Below are positions 23,889-32,780 of a stretch of 64,000 nt of DNA, in pieces. How positions within the stretch are numbered: position 1 is the stretch's first letter; every line of letters begins with the position of its first letter. Both the position numbers and the translations under genes were made by a program. The notes beneath the pieces were generated by a model. That model was not told the origin of the DNA. It did no database searches and saw nothing but the letters and a program-made list of their open reading frames with translations. Source of the stretch: Actinoplanes sp. NBC_00393 (GTDB taxonomy: Bacteria; Actinomycetota; Actinomycetes; Mycobacteriales; Micromonosporaceae); contig NZ_CP107942.1 of the NCBI RefSeq assembly GCF_036053395.1, forward strand, positions 10,406,001 through 10,470,000. Direction: 5' to 3'.

Positions 23889-24781
23889 GCGAGCCGCATA
23901 TCGAGACTCCGGAGGAGTTGGACGCGGCCAACGCTCGCCGGTCCGACCTGCCGATTCCGACCGGTCCGGAGAGCAAGGAGGAGTGGAAGCCCACTCATCC
24001 GGCCGACCCGGACGCCCTGCTCGAGGTCGACGACGTGACGCTGCAGTTCGGCGGCGTGATCGCGCTCAACGGCGTCAGCTTCACGCTGCGCAAGGGCGAG
24101 ATCTTCGGTCTGATCGGGCCGAACGGCGCCGGCAAGACCACCTGCTTCAACGCCATCACCGGTGTGTACCGGCCGACCAGGGGCGGGATCCGCTTCCAGG
24201 GCCAGTCGATCGTCGGCAAGAAGCGGCACCAGATCACCACGTCCGGCATCGCGCGTACGTTCCAGAACGTGCGTCTCTTCCCGGAGATGACCGCGCTGGA
24301 GAACGTGATGGTGGGTGCGGACGCCCACCACAAGACCAGCGTGATCAGCGCGCTGTTCCGGCTGCCGCGGCACTGGCGCGAGGAGCGGTCCGGCCGGGCC
24401 CGCTCGCTCGAGCTGCTCCGGTTCGTCGGCATCGAGCACCGGGCCGGCGAGGTCAGCCGGAACCTCTCGTACGGTGAACAGCGCCGTCTGGAGATCGCCC
24501 GGGCCCTGGCCACGAACCCGACCCTGCTCTGCCTGGACGAGCCGGCCGCCGGCTTCAACCCGGCGGAGAAGGTCGATCTCCTCAACCTGATCAAGAGGAT
24601 CCGCGACACGGGCGTGACGGTCCTGCTGATCGAGCACGACATGCGTCTCGTGATGGGGGTGACCGACCGGATCGTGGTGCTGGAGTTCGGCAAGAAGATC
24701 GCGGAGGGCACGCCCGCCGAGGTGCGCGACAACCCGGCGGTCATCGCCGCTTATCTGGGGGTGCCCACCGATGCTGCTTGA
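23885..24781 (+). CDS. livG: Branched-chain amino acid ABC transporter ATP-binding protein LivG
   Basis: One of two ATPases of the importer. 298 residues, starting at the ATG overlapping livM; an unusual ~40-residue hydrophilic N-terminal extension (MSEPHIETPEELDAANARR) precedes the ATPase fold. Walker A is GPNGAGKTT, the Q-loop region ARTFQNVRLFPEMTALENV, the signature motif LSYGEQRRLEIARAL, Walker B LLCLDEPAAG and the H-loop IEHDM. The LivG-specific Asn-Pro-Ala-Glu (FNPAEKVDL) follows Walker B. It overlaps livF by 11 bases. Confidence 0.95.
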   Translation: MSEPHIETPEELDAANARRSDLPIPTGPESKEEWKPTHPADPDALLEVDDVTLQFGGVIALNGVSFTLRKGEIFGLIGPNGAGKTTCFNAITGVYRPTRGGIRFQGQSIVGKKRHQITTSGIARTFQNVRLFPEMTALENVMVGADAHHKTSVISALFRLPRHWREERSGRARSLELLRFVGIEHRAGEVSRNLSYGEQRRLEIARALATNPTLLCLDEPAAGFNPAEKVDLLNLIKRIRDTGVTVLLIEHDMRLVMGVTDRIVVLEFGKKIAEGTPAEVRDNPAVIAAYLGVPTDAA

Positions 24782-25481
24782 GCTGAGCGACATCACCCTG
24801 CTCTACGGGCGGATCCAGGCCCTGCACGGGATCAGCCTGAACGTGGCCGAGGGCGAGATCGTGGCGCTGATCGGCGCCAACGGCGCCGGCAAGACGACCA
24901 CCATGAAGGCGATCTCCGGTCTGCGCCCGGTCGCGAAGGGCACCGTCCGCTTCGACGGCCAGGACATCACGAAGATGCGCGCCGATCTGCGGGTGATCCG
25001 CGGTGTCTCCCAGTCGCCCGAGGGCCGGGGTGTCTTCCCCGGCATGACGGTCCGGGAGAACCTCGAGATGGGGGCGTACACCCGGAAGAACCGCTCGGAG
25101 ATCAACCAGGACATGGAGCGGGCGTTCACCCTCTTCCCCCGGCTCAAGGAGCGGGAGAAGCAGGTCGGCGGCACGCTGTCCGGCGGTGAGCAGCAGATGC
25201 TCGCGGTCGGCCGCGCGCTGATGAGCCGGCCGAAGCTGCTCCTGCTCGACGAGCCGTCGATGGGTCTCGCCCCGATGCTGATCCAGCAGATCTTCGACAT
25301 CATCGTCGAGATCAACCAGCAGGGCACGACCGTGCTGCTGGTGGAACAAAACGCGCAGCAGGCCCTCTCCCGGGCCCACCGCGCGTACGTTCTGGAGACC
25401 GGCCGGATCGTCAAGGAAGGCTCCGGCCAGGAACTGCTGCACGACCCCGCGGTGAAGGACGCCTACCTCGGCGTCGCCTGA
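24771..25481 (+). CDS. livF: Branched-chain amino acid ABC transporter ATP-binding protein LivF
   Basis: Second ATPase, 236 residues. Walker A GANGAGKTT, the LivF-like SPEGRGVFPGMTVRENLEMG, signature LSGGEQQMLAVGRALM, Walker B LLLLDEPSMGLAPM and H-loop VEQNAQQAL (with Gln-Asn after Glu, as usual for LivF). Start ATG lies inside livG. It closes the five-gene liv operon; a second transporter operon starts only 25 bases later, so read-through is possible. Confidence 0.95.
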   Translation: MLLELSDITLLYGRIQALHGISLNVAEGEIVALIGANGAGKTTTMKAISGLRPVAKGTVRFDGQDITKMRADLRVIRGVSQSPEGRGVFPGMTVRENLEMGAYTRKNRSEINQDMERAFTLFPRLKEREKQVGGTLSGGEQQMLAVGRALMSRPKLLLLDEPSMGLAPMLIQQIFDIIVEINQQGTTVLLVEQNAQQALSRAHRAYVLETGRIVKEGSGQELLHDPAVKDAYLGVA

Positions 25482-25506
25482 CTTCGCTTACCCCTAGGAG
25501 TACCCC

Positions 25507-26406
25507 ATGTTCCGCACCACCCCCGGCCGGCGGGCGATCCTCGGCCTGGCCGTCGCGGCGGCGATGACCGTGTCGCTGTCCGCCTGTGCCGAGGAGTCGG
25601 GTTCCGGCTCCGACACGCCGGCACCGGCCACCTCCGCCGACACGTCGCTCGCCGACAAGGTCCCGGCCGACATCAAGGCCAAGGGCACCCTGGTGATCGG
25701 CAGTGACTCGACGTACGCGCCGAACGAGTTCCTCGACGCCGACGGCAAGACGATCATCGGGTTCGACGTCGACCTGTTCAACGCGGTCGCCGGCAAGCTC
25801 GGTCTGAAGACGGAGTGGCAGACCGCCACCTTCGACAGCATCATCCCTGGCGTGACCAGCGGGAAGTACGACGTCGGCGTCTCCTCGTTCACGATCAACG
25901 AGGAGCGGATGAAGGAGGTCAACATGGTCTCCTACTTCTCGGCCGGCACCCAGTGGGCGGCCAAGGCCGGCGCCACCGTCAACCCGGACGACGCCTGCGG
26001 CAAGAAGATCGCGGTGCAGACCGCCACGGTGCAGGTCGACGACCTGACCGCCCGGTCGAAGAAGTGCACCGACGCCGGCAAGCCGGCGATCACCATCGAC
26101 CAGTACCAGGCCCAGTCGGACGCCACCAACGCCGTGGTGACCGGCAAGGACGAGGCCATGCTCGCCGACTCGCCGATCGTGGCGTACGCGGTGAAGCAGA
26201 CCAACGGTCAGCTGGCCCTGCTCGGCGACATCTACGACTCGGCGCCCTACGGCTACGCGGTCGGCAAGGACAAGACCGAGTTCGCCAACGTGATCTCCGA
26301 GGCGGTCAACGCGGTGATCGCCGACGGCTCGTACAAGACGGCCCTCTCCCAGTGGGGCGTCGAGGCCGGCTCGGTCACCACCTCCGCGGTGAACCCGAAG
26401 GCCTGA
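25507..26406 (+). CDS. Polar amino acid ABC transporter, substrate-binding lipoprotein
   Basis: 299 residues with a lipoprotein signal peptide (RRAILGLAVAAAMTVSLSAC, lipobox LSAC) and then an SBP_bac_3 fold: GTLVIGSDSTYAPNEFLDADGKTIIGFDVDLFNAVAGKLG, which includes the carboxylate-binding Asp, and TSGKYDVGVSSFTINEERMKEVN. Members bind Glu, Gln, Asp, Arg, Cys and similar; the exact ligand is not evident. It is the first of three genes (binding protein, permease, ATPase) immediately downstream of livF. Confidence 0.92.
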   Translation: MFRTTPGRRAILGLAVAAAMTVSLSACAEESGSGSDTPAPATSADTSLADKVPADIKAKGTLVIGSDSTYAPNEFLDADGKTIIGFDVDLFNAVAGKLGLKTEWQTATFDSIIPGVTSGKYDVGVSSFTINEERMKEVNMVSYFSAGTQWAAKAGATVNPDDACGKKIAVQTATVQVDDLTARSKKCTDAGKPAITIDQYQAQSDATNAVVTGKDEAMLADSPIVAYAVKQTNGQLALLGDIYDSAPYGYAVGKDKTEFANVISEAVNAVIADGSYKTALSQWGVEAGSVTTSAVNPKA

Positions 26407-26416
26407 GCCGTCCGGC

Positions 26417-27415
26417 ATGACGGATCAGAACACAACCGAACGGGCACGGCCTGAGCCGATCAAGGCCGTGCCCGTCCGGCACCCCGGGCGATGGGTCGCC
26501 ATCGTCGTTCTCGCGGTGCTCACCGCGATGTTCCTGCACATGCTCCTCACCAACGACGGCTTCCGCTGGTCGTTCATCTTCGTCTCGTACGAAGAGGGCA
26601 AGAACGGTGTGATGTTCACCGGCCCGGTGCTCGAGGGGCTGCGCGGCACCCTGCTGCTGACGGTCTTCTCGATGCTCATCGGTGTCGTGCTCGGCGTCGT
26701 CGTCGCGATCATGCGGCTCTCGCCGAACAAGATCCTCTCGTCGGTGGCGTGGATCTACACCTGGTTCTTCCGGGCCGCGCCGCGCCTCGTTCTCGCCGTG
26801 GTCTTCGGCAACCTGAACGTTCTGTGGAGCCGGGTCGGCTTCGGTCTGCCGTTCGACAAGCAGATCGGTGACCTGTTCGGCATCGACAACTTCAACGGCC
26901 AGTTCTTCAGCATCGAGTCCAAGGATCTGCTGGCCGGCTTCGTCGCCGCGATGCTCGCGCTCGGCCTGTCCGAGGCCGCGTACATGGCGGAGATCGTCCG
27001 GGCCGGCATCCAGTCGATCGACGAGGGCCAGGCCGAGGCCGCGGTGGCGCTCGGCATGTCCCGCGGTCAGGTGCTGCGCCGGATCGTGCTGCCGCAGGCC
27101 ATGCGGGTGATCGTGCCGCCCACCGGCAACGAGGTCATCGCGATGTTGAAGGACACCTCGGTGGTCGCCTTCGTGCCGGTCACCGCGGAGCTCTTCTTCC
27201 AGCTCAGAGCCGTGTCAGCGCGTACCTTCGTGGTGCTTCCGGTCCTGATCGCCGCACTGATCTGGTATTTGATCATGTGCAGCGTCCTGATGATCGGCCA
27301 GTACTTCCTGGAGCGGCACTTCAGCAAGGGCTACGGCGCGGCGGGCAGGGCCCGCCTGCGGTTGCAGACCATCCAGGCCGAGCAGGGTGGCGTCGGCACG
27401 GGAGGTGTGACATGA
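26417..27415 (+). CDS. Amino acid ABC transporter permease
   Basis: 332 residues of the HisMQ type. One N-terminal hydrophobic segment ([19 protein letters not shown]) precedes the permease core starting [18 protein letters not shown]. The usual FRGTPLLVQ loop appears here as [11 protein letters not shown], a noticeable deviation. The coupling EAA-type loop is [33 protein letters not shown], which is standard. It starts 10 bases after the binding protein and overlaps the ATPase gene by four bases. A single permease suggests a homodimer. Confidence 0.92.
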   Translation: MTDQNTTERARPEPIKAVPVRHPGRWVAIVVLAVLTAMFLHMLLTNDGFRWSFIFVSYEEGKNGVMFTGPVLEGLRGTLLLTVFSMLIGVVLGVVVAIMRLSPNKILSSVAWIYTWFFRAAPRLVLAVVFGNLNVLWSRVGFGLPFDKQIGDLFGIDNFNGQFFSIESKDLLAGFVAAMLALGLSEAAYMAEIVRAGIQSIDEGQAEAAVALGMSRGQVLRRIVLPQAMRVIVPPTGNEVIAMLKDTSVVAFVPVTAELFFQLRAVSARTFVVLPVLIAALIWYLIMCSVLMIGQYFLERHFSKGYGAAGRARLRLQTIQAEQGGVGTGGVT

Positions 27416-28182
27416 CCGAAAAATCGGTGATGGTACGCGCGGACAACGTCCACAAGTCCTTCGGCTCGCTGGAGGTGCTCAAGGGCGTCGACCTGACCGT
27501 CAACAGCGGTGAGGTGGCCTGCGTGCTGGGCCCCTCCGGCTCCGGCAAGTCGACGTTCCTGCGCTGCATCAACCACCTCGAGAAGATCAACGCCGGCCGG
27601 ATCGAGGTGGACGGCGATCTCGTCGGCTACCGCGAACGCGGCGGGAAGCTGCACGAGATGGGGGAGCGGGACATCGCCCGCCAGCGCCAGTCGATCGGCA
27701 TGGTGTTCCAGCGGTTCAACCTGTTCCCGCACATGACGGTCCTGCAGAACGTCATGGAGGCGCCGTGCCGGGTCAAGAGGGAGAGCAAGTCCGACGTACG
27801 CGACCGCTCGCTCGCACTTCTCGAACGCGTAGGGCTCGGCGCCAAGGTCGAGAACTATCCGGGCCAGCTCTCCGGTGGCCAGCAGCAGCGGGTGGCGATC
27901 GCCCGGGCGCTGGCGATGCGGCCCAAGCTGATGCTCTTCGACGAGCCGACCAGCGCGCTCGACCCGGAGCTGGTCGGTGAGGTCCTGGACGTCATGAAGG
28001 ACCTGGCCAGAGAGGGTATGACCATGATCGTGGTGACCCACGAGATCGGCTTCGCCCGCGAGGTGGCCGACTCGGTCGTCTTCATGGACGGCGGGGTCGT
28101 GGTGGAGCAGGGTGCGCCGAACGAGGTCATCCAGAATCCGCAGCAGGAACGCACCAAGGCATTCCTGAGCAAGGTGCTGTAA
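27412..28182 (+). CDS. Amino acid ABC transporter ATP-binding protein
   Basis: 256 residues of the GlnQ/HisP type. Walker [11 protein letters not shown]-loop [18 protein letters not shown], signature [15 protein letters not shown], Walker [14 protein letters not shown] and H-loop THEIGFA. The stretch [21 protein letters not shown] between Walker A and the Q-loop is the usual polar-amino-acid insertion. Start ATG overlaps the permease stop. Last gene of the operon before polA. Confidence 0.95.
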   Translation: MTEKSVMVRADNVHKSFGSLEVLKGVDLTVNSGEVACVLGPSGSGKSTFLRCINHLEKINAGRIEVDGDLVGYRERGGKLHEMGERDIARQRQSIGMVFQRFNLFPHMTVLQNVMEAPCRVKRESKSDVRDRSLALLERVGLGAKVENYPGQLSGGQQQRVAIARALAMRPKLMLFDEPTSALDPELVGEVLDVMKDLAREGMTMIVVTHEIGFAREVADSVVFMDGGVVVEQGAPNEVIQNPQQERTKAFLSKVL

Positions 28183-28235
28183 AGCGGGCGGGGCGGTCGG
28201 CGAACTTGTCACACCCCGGGACTAGAGTTCCCGAC

Positions 28236-30929
28236 GTGAGCGACGACGCCCAGACCCCCCGCCTGCTGCTGCTCGACGGCCACTCGCTGGCCTACCGGGC
28301 CTATTTCGCGCTGCCGGTGGAGAACTTCAGCACCCAGACCGGTCAGCACACCAACGCGGTGTTCGGCTTCACGTCGATGCTCATCAACATGCTGCGCGAC
28401 GAGAAGCCGACACACATCGTCGTGGCCTTCGACGTCTCCCGGGTCTCCTTCCGCACCGAGAAATACGCGGACTACAAGGCCGGCCGGTCCGAGACGCCAC
28501 AGCCTTTCCAGGGTCAGGTCAGCCTGATCAAGGAGGTGCTGGAGGCACTGCGCATCCCCGTGGTGGAGAAGCCGGGCTACGAGGCCGACGACGTGATCGG
28601 CACTCTCGCCACCCAGGCGCGCGAGGCCGGCATGGAGGTCGTCATCTCCACCGGCGACCGCGACGCGTTCCAGCTCGCCACCGAGCACGTCACGATCCTC
28701 TACCCGGTGCGCGGCGTCTCCGAGGTCTGGCGCATGACGCCCGAGGCGATCGAGGCGAAATACTTCGTGCCACCCCACCGCTACCGGGACAAGGCCGCCC
28801 TGGTCGGCGAGACCAGCGACAACCTGCCCGGCGTGCCCGGTGTGGGCGACAAGACCGCCGCCAAGTGGATCAATGAGTTCGGCGGGCTGGACGGCATCGT
28901 CGCCAACGTCGACAAGATCAAGGGCAAGGCGGGGGAGAACCTGCGCGCCCACCTCGCCAACGTGTTGCGCAACTACGAGATCAACGCGCTGGTCTGCGAC
29001 CTGGAGCTGCCGCTGCGCCCCGAGGACGTGCGCTGGCAGGGGTGGGATCGCGAGGCCGTGCACAGCGTCTTCGACGCCCTGGAGTTCCGGGTGCTGCGCG
29101 AGCGGCTGTATTCGTATCTGGAGGCGGTCGAGCCCGAGGCCGAGTCCGGCTTCGACCTCGACGGGCAGGTCCTGCGCTCCGGCGCTGTGGCCGGCTGGCT
29201 GGGTGAGCACGCCCGCCTCGCCCCGGTCGGCGTCGCGGTCACCGGCACGTTCGGCCGCGGCACCGGCACACTCACCGGCATCGCCGTCGCCACCGGCGAC
29301 GGTCCGGCCGCGTGGTTCGATCCGACCGCCCTCGACGAGGCCGACGAGCGTGCCGTTTCCGACTGGCTCGCCGACCCGGAGCGACCCAAGGTGATCCACG
29401 ACGGCAAGCCGGCCCGGCTCGCCTTCCAGGCGCACGGCTGGCAGCTGGCCGGTGTCGTCACCGACACCGCGCTCGCGGCCTACCTGGCCAAGCCTGACCA
29501 GCGGGCCTACGACCTGACCGACCTGGCGCTGCGCTATCTGAAGCGCGAGCTGCGCGTCGAGGAGCCGCAGAGCGGCCAGCTCACCCTCGACGGCCTCGGC
29601 GACGACCAGGGCGCCGTCGAGGAGAGCGTGATGCTCCGCGCTCGCGCCACCCTCGACCTGGCCGACGTGCTGACCGCCGAGCTCTCCCGCGACGGCGGCG
29701 AGTCCCAGCGCCTGCTCGCCGAGGTGGAGCAGCCGCTGTCGGTGGTCCTCGCCGAGATGGAGCGGCGCGGCATCGCCGCCGACACGGAGTATCTGTCGGA
29801 GCTGGAGGCGCACTTCGCCGCCGAGGTGAAGGCGGCGCAGCAGGCGGCCCACGAGGTCGTCGGCCGCGAGTTCAACCTCGGCTCGCCCAAGCAACTCCAG
29901 GAGATCCTCTTCGTCGAGCGCGGCCTGCCCAAGACCAAGAAGATCAAGTCGGGGTACACAACAGACGCCGACGCCCTGCAGAACCTCTTCGCCCAGACCG
30001 GCGACCCGGTCCTGGAGCACCTGCTGCGCCACCGCGACGTGGCCAAGCTGAAGTCGACGGTCGACGGCCTGCTCAAGTCGGTCTCCGACGACGGCCGCAT
30101 CCACACCACGTTCAACCAGACCGTCGCCGCGACTGGCCGGCTGTCCTCCACCGACCCCAACCTGCAGAACATCCCGATCCGCACCGAGGAGGGCCGCCGG
30201 ATCCGTCGCGCCTTCATCGTCGGTCCCGGTTTCGACCAGCTGATGACGGCCGACTACAGCCAGATCGAGATGCGAATCATGGCGCACCTCTCCGGCGACG
30301 AGGCTTTGATCGCCGCTTTCAACTCCGGCGCCGACTTCCACGCCGCCACTGCCTCGTCGGTCTTCCACGTCGGCCTCACCGAGGTCACCCCCGACCAGCG
30401 CCGCAAGATCAAGGCGATGAACTACGGCCTGGCGTACGGTTTGAGCGCCTTCGGCCTCTCCAACCAGCTGAGCATCTCCACCGAGGAGGCGCGCGGCCTG
30501 ATGACGGAGTATTTCGAGCGCTTCGGCGGCGTCCGCGACTACTTGCAGGACGTGGTCCGCAAGGCCGGCCAGGACGGCTACACCGCCACCATCCTCGGCC
30601 GCCGCCGCTACCTTCCCGACCTGATCAGCGACAATCGCCAGCGCCGCGAAATGGCCGAACGGATGGCGCTCAACGCCCCCATCCAGGGCTCCGCCGCCGA
30701 CATCATCAAAATCGCGATGCTGCGCGTCGACGAGGCCCTGAAGAGTTCCGGCCTGGCCTCCCGCATGCTCCTCCAGGTCCACGACGAGCTGGTCTTCGAA
30801 CTGGCCCCCGACGAGCGCGAGCCGCTGGAGGCCTTGGTCCGCCGCGAGATGGGCGGCGCTTACCCGCTGTCCGTCCCGCTGGAAGTCTCGGTAGGCGTAG
30901 GCCGAGACTGGAACGGCGCCGACCACTGA
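28236..30929 (+). CDS. polA: DNA polymerase I
   Basis: Repair and Okazaki-fragment polymerase with 5'-nuclease. 897 residues from a GTG (VSDDAQTPRLLLLDGHSLAYR). 5'-nuclease blocks: GYEADDVIGTLA, STGDRDAFQL and GETSDNLPGVPGVGDKTA. The middle domain keeps the shape of a 3'-5' exonuclease but lacks the DxE and other metal residues, so proofreading should be absent, as in mycobacterial PolA. Polymerase motifs A (TADYSQIEMRIMAHLSGDE), B (RRKIKAMNYGLAYG) and C (LQVHDELVFE) are all intact. It is separated by 53 bases from the amino acid transporter and looks monocistronic. Confidence 0.97.
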   Translation: MSDDAQTPRLLLLDGHSLAYRAYFALPVENFSTQTGQHTNAVFGFTSMLINMLRDEKPTHIVVAFDVSRVSFRTEKYADYKAGRSETPQPFQGQVSLIKEVLEALRIPVVEKPGYEADDVIGTLATQAREAGMEVVISTGDRDAFQLATEHVTILYPVRGVSEVWRMTPEAIEAKYFVPPHRYRDKAALVGETSDNLPGVPGVGDKTAAKWINEFGGLDGIVANVDKIKGKAGENLRAHLANVLRNYEINALVCDLELPLRPEDVRWQGWDREAVHSVFDALEFRVLRERLYSYLEAVEPEAESGFDLDGQVLRSGAVAGWLGEHARLAPVGVAVTGTFGRGTGTLTGIAVATGDGPAAWFDPTALDEADERAVSDWLADPERPKVIHDGKPARLAFQAHGWQLAGVVTDTALAAYLAKPDQRAYDLTDLALRYLKRELRVEEPQSGQLTLDGLGDDQGAVEESVMLRARATLDLADVLTAELSRDGGESQRLLAEVEQPLSVVLAEMERRGIAADTEYLSELEAHFAAEVKAAQQAAHEVVGREFNLGSPKQLQEILFVERGLPKTKKIKSGYTTDADALQNLFAQTGDPVLEHLLRHRDVAKLKSTVDGLLKSVSDDGRIHTTFNQTVAATGRLSSTDPNLQNIPIRTEEGRRIRRAFIVGPGFDQLMTADYSQIEMRIMAHLSGDEALIAAFNSGADFHAATASSVFHVGLTEVTPDQRRKIKAMNYGLAYGLSAFGLSNQLSISTEEARGLMTEYFERFGGVRDYLQDVVRKAGQDGYTATILGRRRYLPDLISDNRQRREMAERMALNAPIQGSAADIIKIAMLRVDEALKSSGLASRMLLQVHDELVFELAPDEREPLEALVRREMGGAYPLSVPLEVSVGVGRDWNGADH

Positions 30930-31471
30930 CCATCCGGCCGGCGGCCGCCCCCCATCTGCCCGCGCGTCCCGGTCCTTGAAACACCCCGCCGGCGGCTACC
31001 TCCACCAGCCGCCGGCGGCTTCCTCTAGCTGGCGCCGTGTCCGTGCCGGTCCTTGACCACCGCGCCAGCGGCTACCTCCACCGGTGCCGACTGCCTCGCA
31101 GGCTTGCGGTCCGTTCCCTGCGGCAGGCGCGGCCTAGTCAATGCTGGAGGCCCTGCCGATCACCGACGATCCCGCCGGGTAGGGCATCTCCCGCAGTAGC
31201 GGCCAGCCATCCCACCGGCCGGGCGCCTCCAGCAGCAGCCGCCCGGCCATTCCGGCTAATGACCATGCCGCCGGCGGACTCGTCGGCATCGCCCGAGTGG
31301 TCCACCCTCCCGGTCTCGTACCCGCCAGGCGATCTTGTTTTCCTCCGGCACCGTGCTTTCTGTGCGGGTCCGGCGTCGCCCTGTGAGGTGGGCAGGGAGG
31401 GCCGGTGCCGCTTCAGCAACCCTTCCGTGGCCTTTGTCGCATGATTTGCGGCGGTCTGCCACTCTGGTCCG
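30930..31471. other. Intergenic region with a two-copy 77-bp degenerate repeat
   Basis: 542 bases between polA and the arsR-like gene. Two diverged copies of a 77-bp unit start at 30969 and 31046 (shared CCGGTCCTTGA and GCGGCTACCTCCACC). The first contains a strong GC-rich hairpin (CGCCGGCGGCT with AGCCGCCGGCG around 30990-31020) that may act as the polA terminator. Hints of a third, badly decayed copy occur near 31106. No gene is supported; the overlapping open frames have no ribosome sites. Confidence 0.6.
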
Positions 31472-31930
31472 ATGCTTAGCGGATCTACGTCGGTGGGAAC
31501 CGTCGCTGCGGTCGCGCCGACCGTGACCGGGGCGACCATCCCGGCGCCGGCCGCCGGCGGGGCGCCGGGCGTCGGCGGGGCGCCGGGCGTCGGCGCGCTC
31601 ACCGACGGTCCGCTGGACGTGCCACAGGCCGGGGCGCTGGCGGGCGGTTTCAAGGCCCTGGGCGACCCCGTCCGGCTGCGACTGCTCTCGATGATCGCGT
31701 CGGCTCCCGAGGGCGAGATCTGCGTCTGCGACCTCAGCGCAGCATTCCCGCTGACCGGCCCGACGATCTCGCATCACCTGCGGATCCTGCGCGAGGCCGG
31801 CCTGGTCGACAGCGCTCGCCGCGGCACCTGGGTCTACTACCGACCGGTCCCGGCCAACCTGGCCAGACTCGCCGGTCTGCTCGACATCGGCCGCCGGCAA
31901 GCAGCATCCCGGACTTCCCGCGCCCACTGA
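31472..31930 (+). CDS. ArsR-family metalloregulator with CxC motif
   Basis: 152 residues. The first ~55 are a low-complexity Ala/Gly/Pro/Val stretch (with GAPGVGGAPGVG). The rest is a winged-helix ArsR/SmtB repressor: FKALGDPVRLRLLSMI, EGEICVCDLSAAF, GPTISHHLRILREAGLVDSARRGTWVYYRP. The Cys pair in ICVCDL is the As(III)/Sb(III)-type sensing site of ArsR alpha-3. An alternative start nearer FKALG is possible but no better ribosome site is visible. No arsenic or metal transporter is adjacent. Confidence 0.85.
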   Translation: MLSGSTSVGTVAAVAPTVTGATIPAPAAGGAPGVGGAPGVGALTDGPLDVPQAGALAGGFKALGDPVRLRLLSMIASAPEGEICVCDLSAAFPLTGPTISHHLRILREAGLVDSARRGTWVYYRPVPANLARLAGLLDIGRRQAASRTSRAH

Positions 31931-31937
31931 CCTGTCG

Positions 31938-32190
31938 CACCCGCTTGCACAGCGCGCGCTGAGCGAACCTGCCCGCTTGCACAGCGCGGGCTAAGCGAAC
32001 CTGCCCGCTTACGCAGCGCGGGCTAAGCGAACCTGCCCGCTTGTGCGGGCGCACGCTGAGCCAACCAAGCCGCTTGTACGCCGCGCGCTGAACCAACCGG
32101 CCCGCTTGTGCGGGCGCACGCTGACCTAACCCGCCCGCAGGCCCGCTGCGGCGCGACCTGATCGGACCCGCCCGCGGTCGGCGGCTTGTG
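31938..32190. repeat. Degenerate 32-bp tandem repeat
   Basis: Units with CCCGCTTGCACAGCGCG and CTAAGCGAACCTG recur at a 32-bp spacing (CGCTT near 31942, 31974, 32006, 32038, 32071, 32103), the later ones more diverged. It fills the gap between the arsR-like gene and the DUF3140 gene, which converge, and no gene is visible between them. The repeat is in no clear reading frame. Confidence 0.85.
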
Positions 32191-32245
32191 CGGCGCGCTG
32201 ACCCAACCCGCCGCAGCCGACAGCGTTTTGCGATGCGGGGCCGGG

Positions 32246-32569
32246 CTACTTCTTCAGTGGGTCGTGGCCCCAGTTCATCAGGGAGTACCGCCACCGGCTC
32301 TCGGACACATCCCCGTCCGGGCGCTGCGCCATGTGCCGATGGACGTAGCCGACCACCTTCTGCATGTGCTTCTCATCGGCCTCGGTGAGATCACCCTTCT
32401 TCTTCCCGAGAATCCCGATGATCTTCCTTCCGGAGTCATGGCCGACCGACTCCCCGCCCGCGGAAGACTTCTGGCCGACCTCTTGCGACTCCGCAGTGTC
32501 GAGCCATTTGCGCAGCTCGGCAGGGGTCATGTTGACGGCGTCGCGGAATTCGGCGTACACCTCAGTCAT
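32246..32569 (-). CDS. DUF3140-like protein
   Basis: 107 residues, starting MTEVYAEFRDAVNMTPAELRKWL. The pattern of an N-terminal helix (EFRDAVNMTPAELRKWLDTAES), SVGHDSGRKIIGIL and KHMQKVVGYVHRHMAQRP fits the DUF3140 family, small proteins of unknown role found in actinobacteria and some fungi. The start overlaps the end of the DUF2945 gene by eight bases, so it is the third gene of a coupled operon. Confidence 0.82.
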   Translation of the reverse strand: MTEVYAEFRDAVNMTPAELRKWLDTAESQEVGQKSSAGGESVGHDSGRKIIGILGKKKGDLTEADEKHMQKVVGYVHRHMAQRPDGDVSESRWRYSLMNWGHDPLKK

Positions 32570-32780
32570 TGCGGAGCGCCCCCGGCTTGTGCACGGCCTC
32601 GCGCCCCGTCTTGTCGCTCTTGACCTTGTACTGCGGCTCGTCCGGCGACGCGGCCACTGTCCGGCCGCCGGCCTCGGTGCGCTTGGTGATCTTCTGCTGG
32701 ACGGTGCCATGGACACTCTCGCCATGGCTGCGCCAGGTCACCTTGTCGCCCTTTTTCAGGCTTTTCTTGGCACTGGTCAT
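32562..32780 (-). CDS. DUF2945-like (HVA1/Tudor-type) small protein
   Basis: 72 residues, starting MTSAKKSLKKGDKVTWRSHGESVHGTVQQKIT and ending KTGREAVHKPGALRND. This is the small SH3-like DUF2945 pattern (GDKVxWxSHG..GxVxxK and YxVxSDKTGxxAxHKP). The start overlaps the methyltransferase stop by four bases and its end overlaps the DUF3140 start. The longer open frame through this gene is an artefact running into the methyltransferase. Confidence 0.87.
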   Translation of the reverse strand: MTSAKKSLKKGDKVTWRSHGESVHGTVQQKITKRTEAGGRTVAASPDEPQYKVKSDKTGREAVHKPGALRND

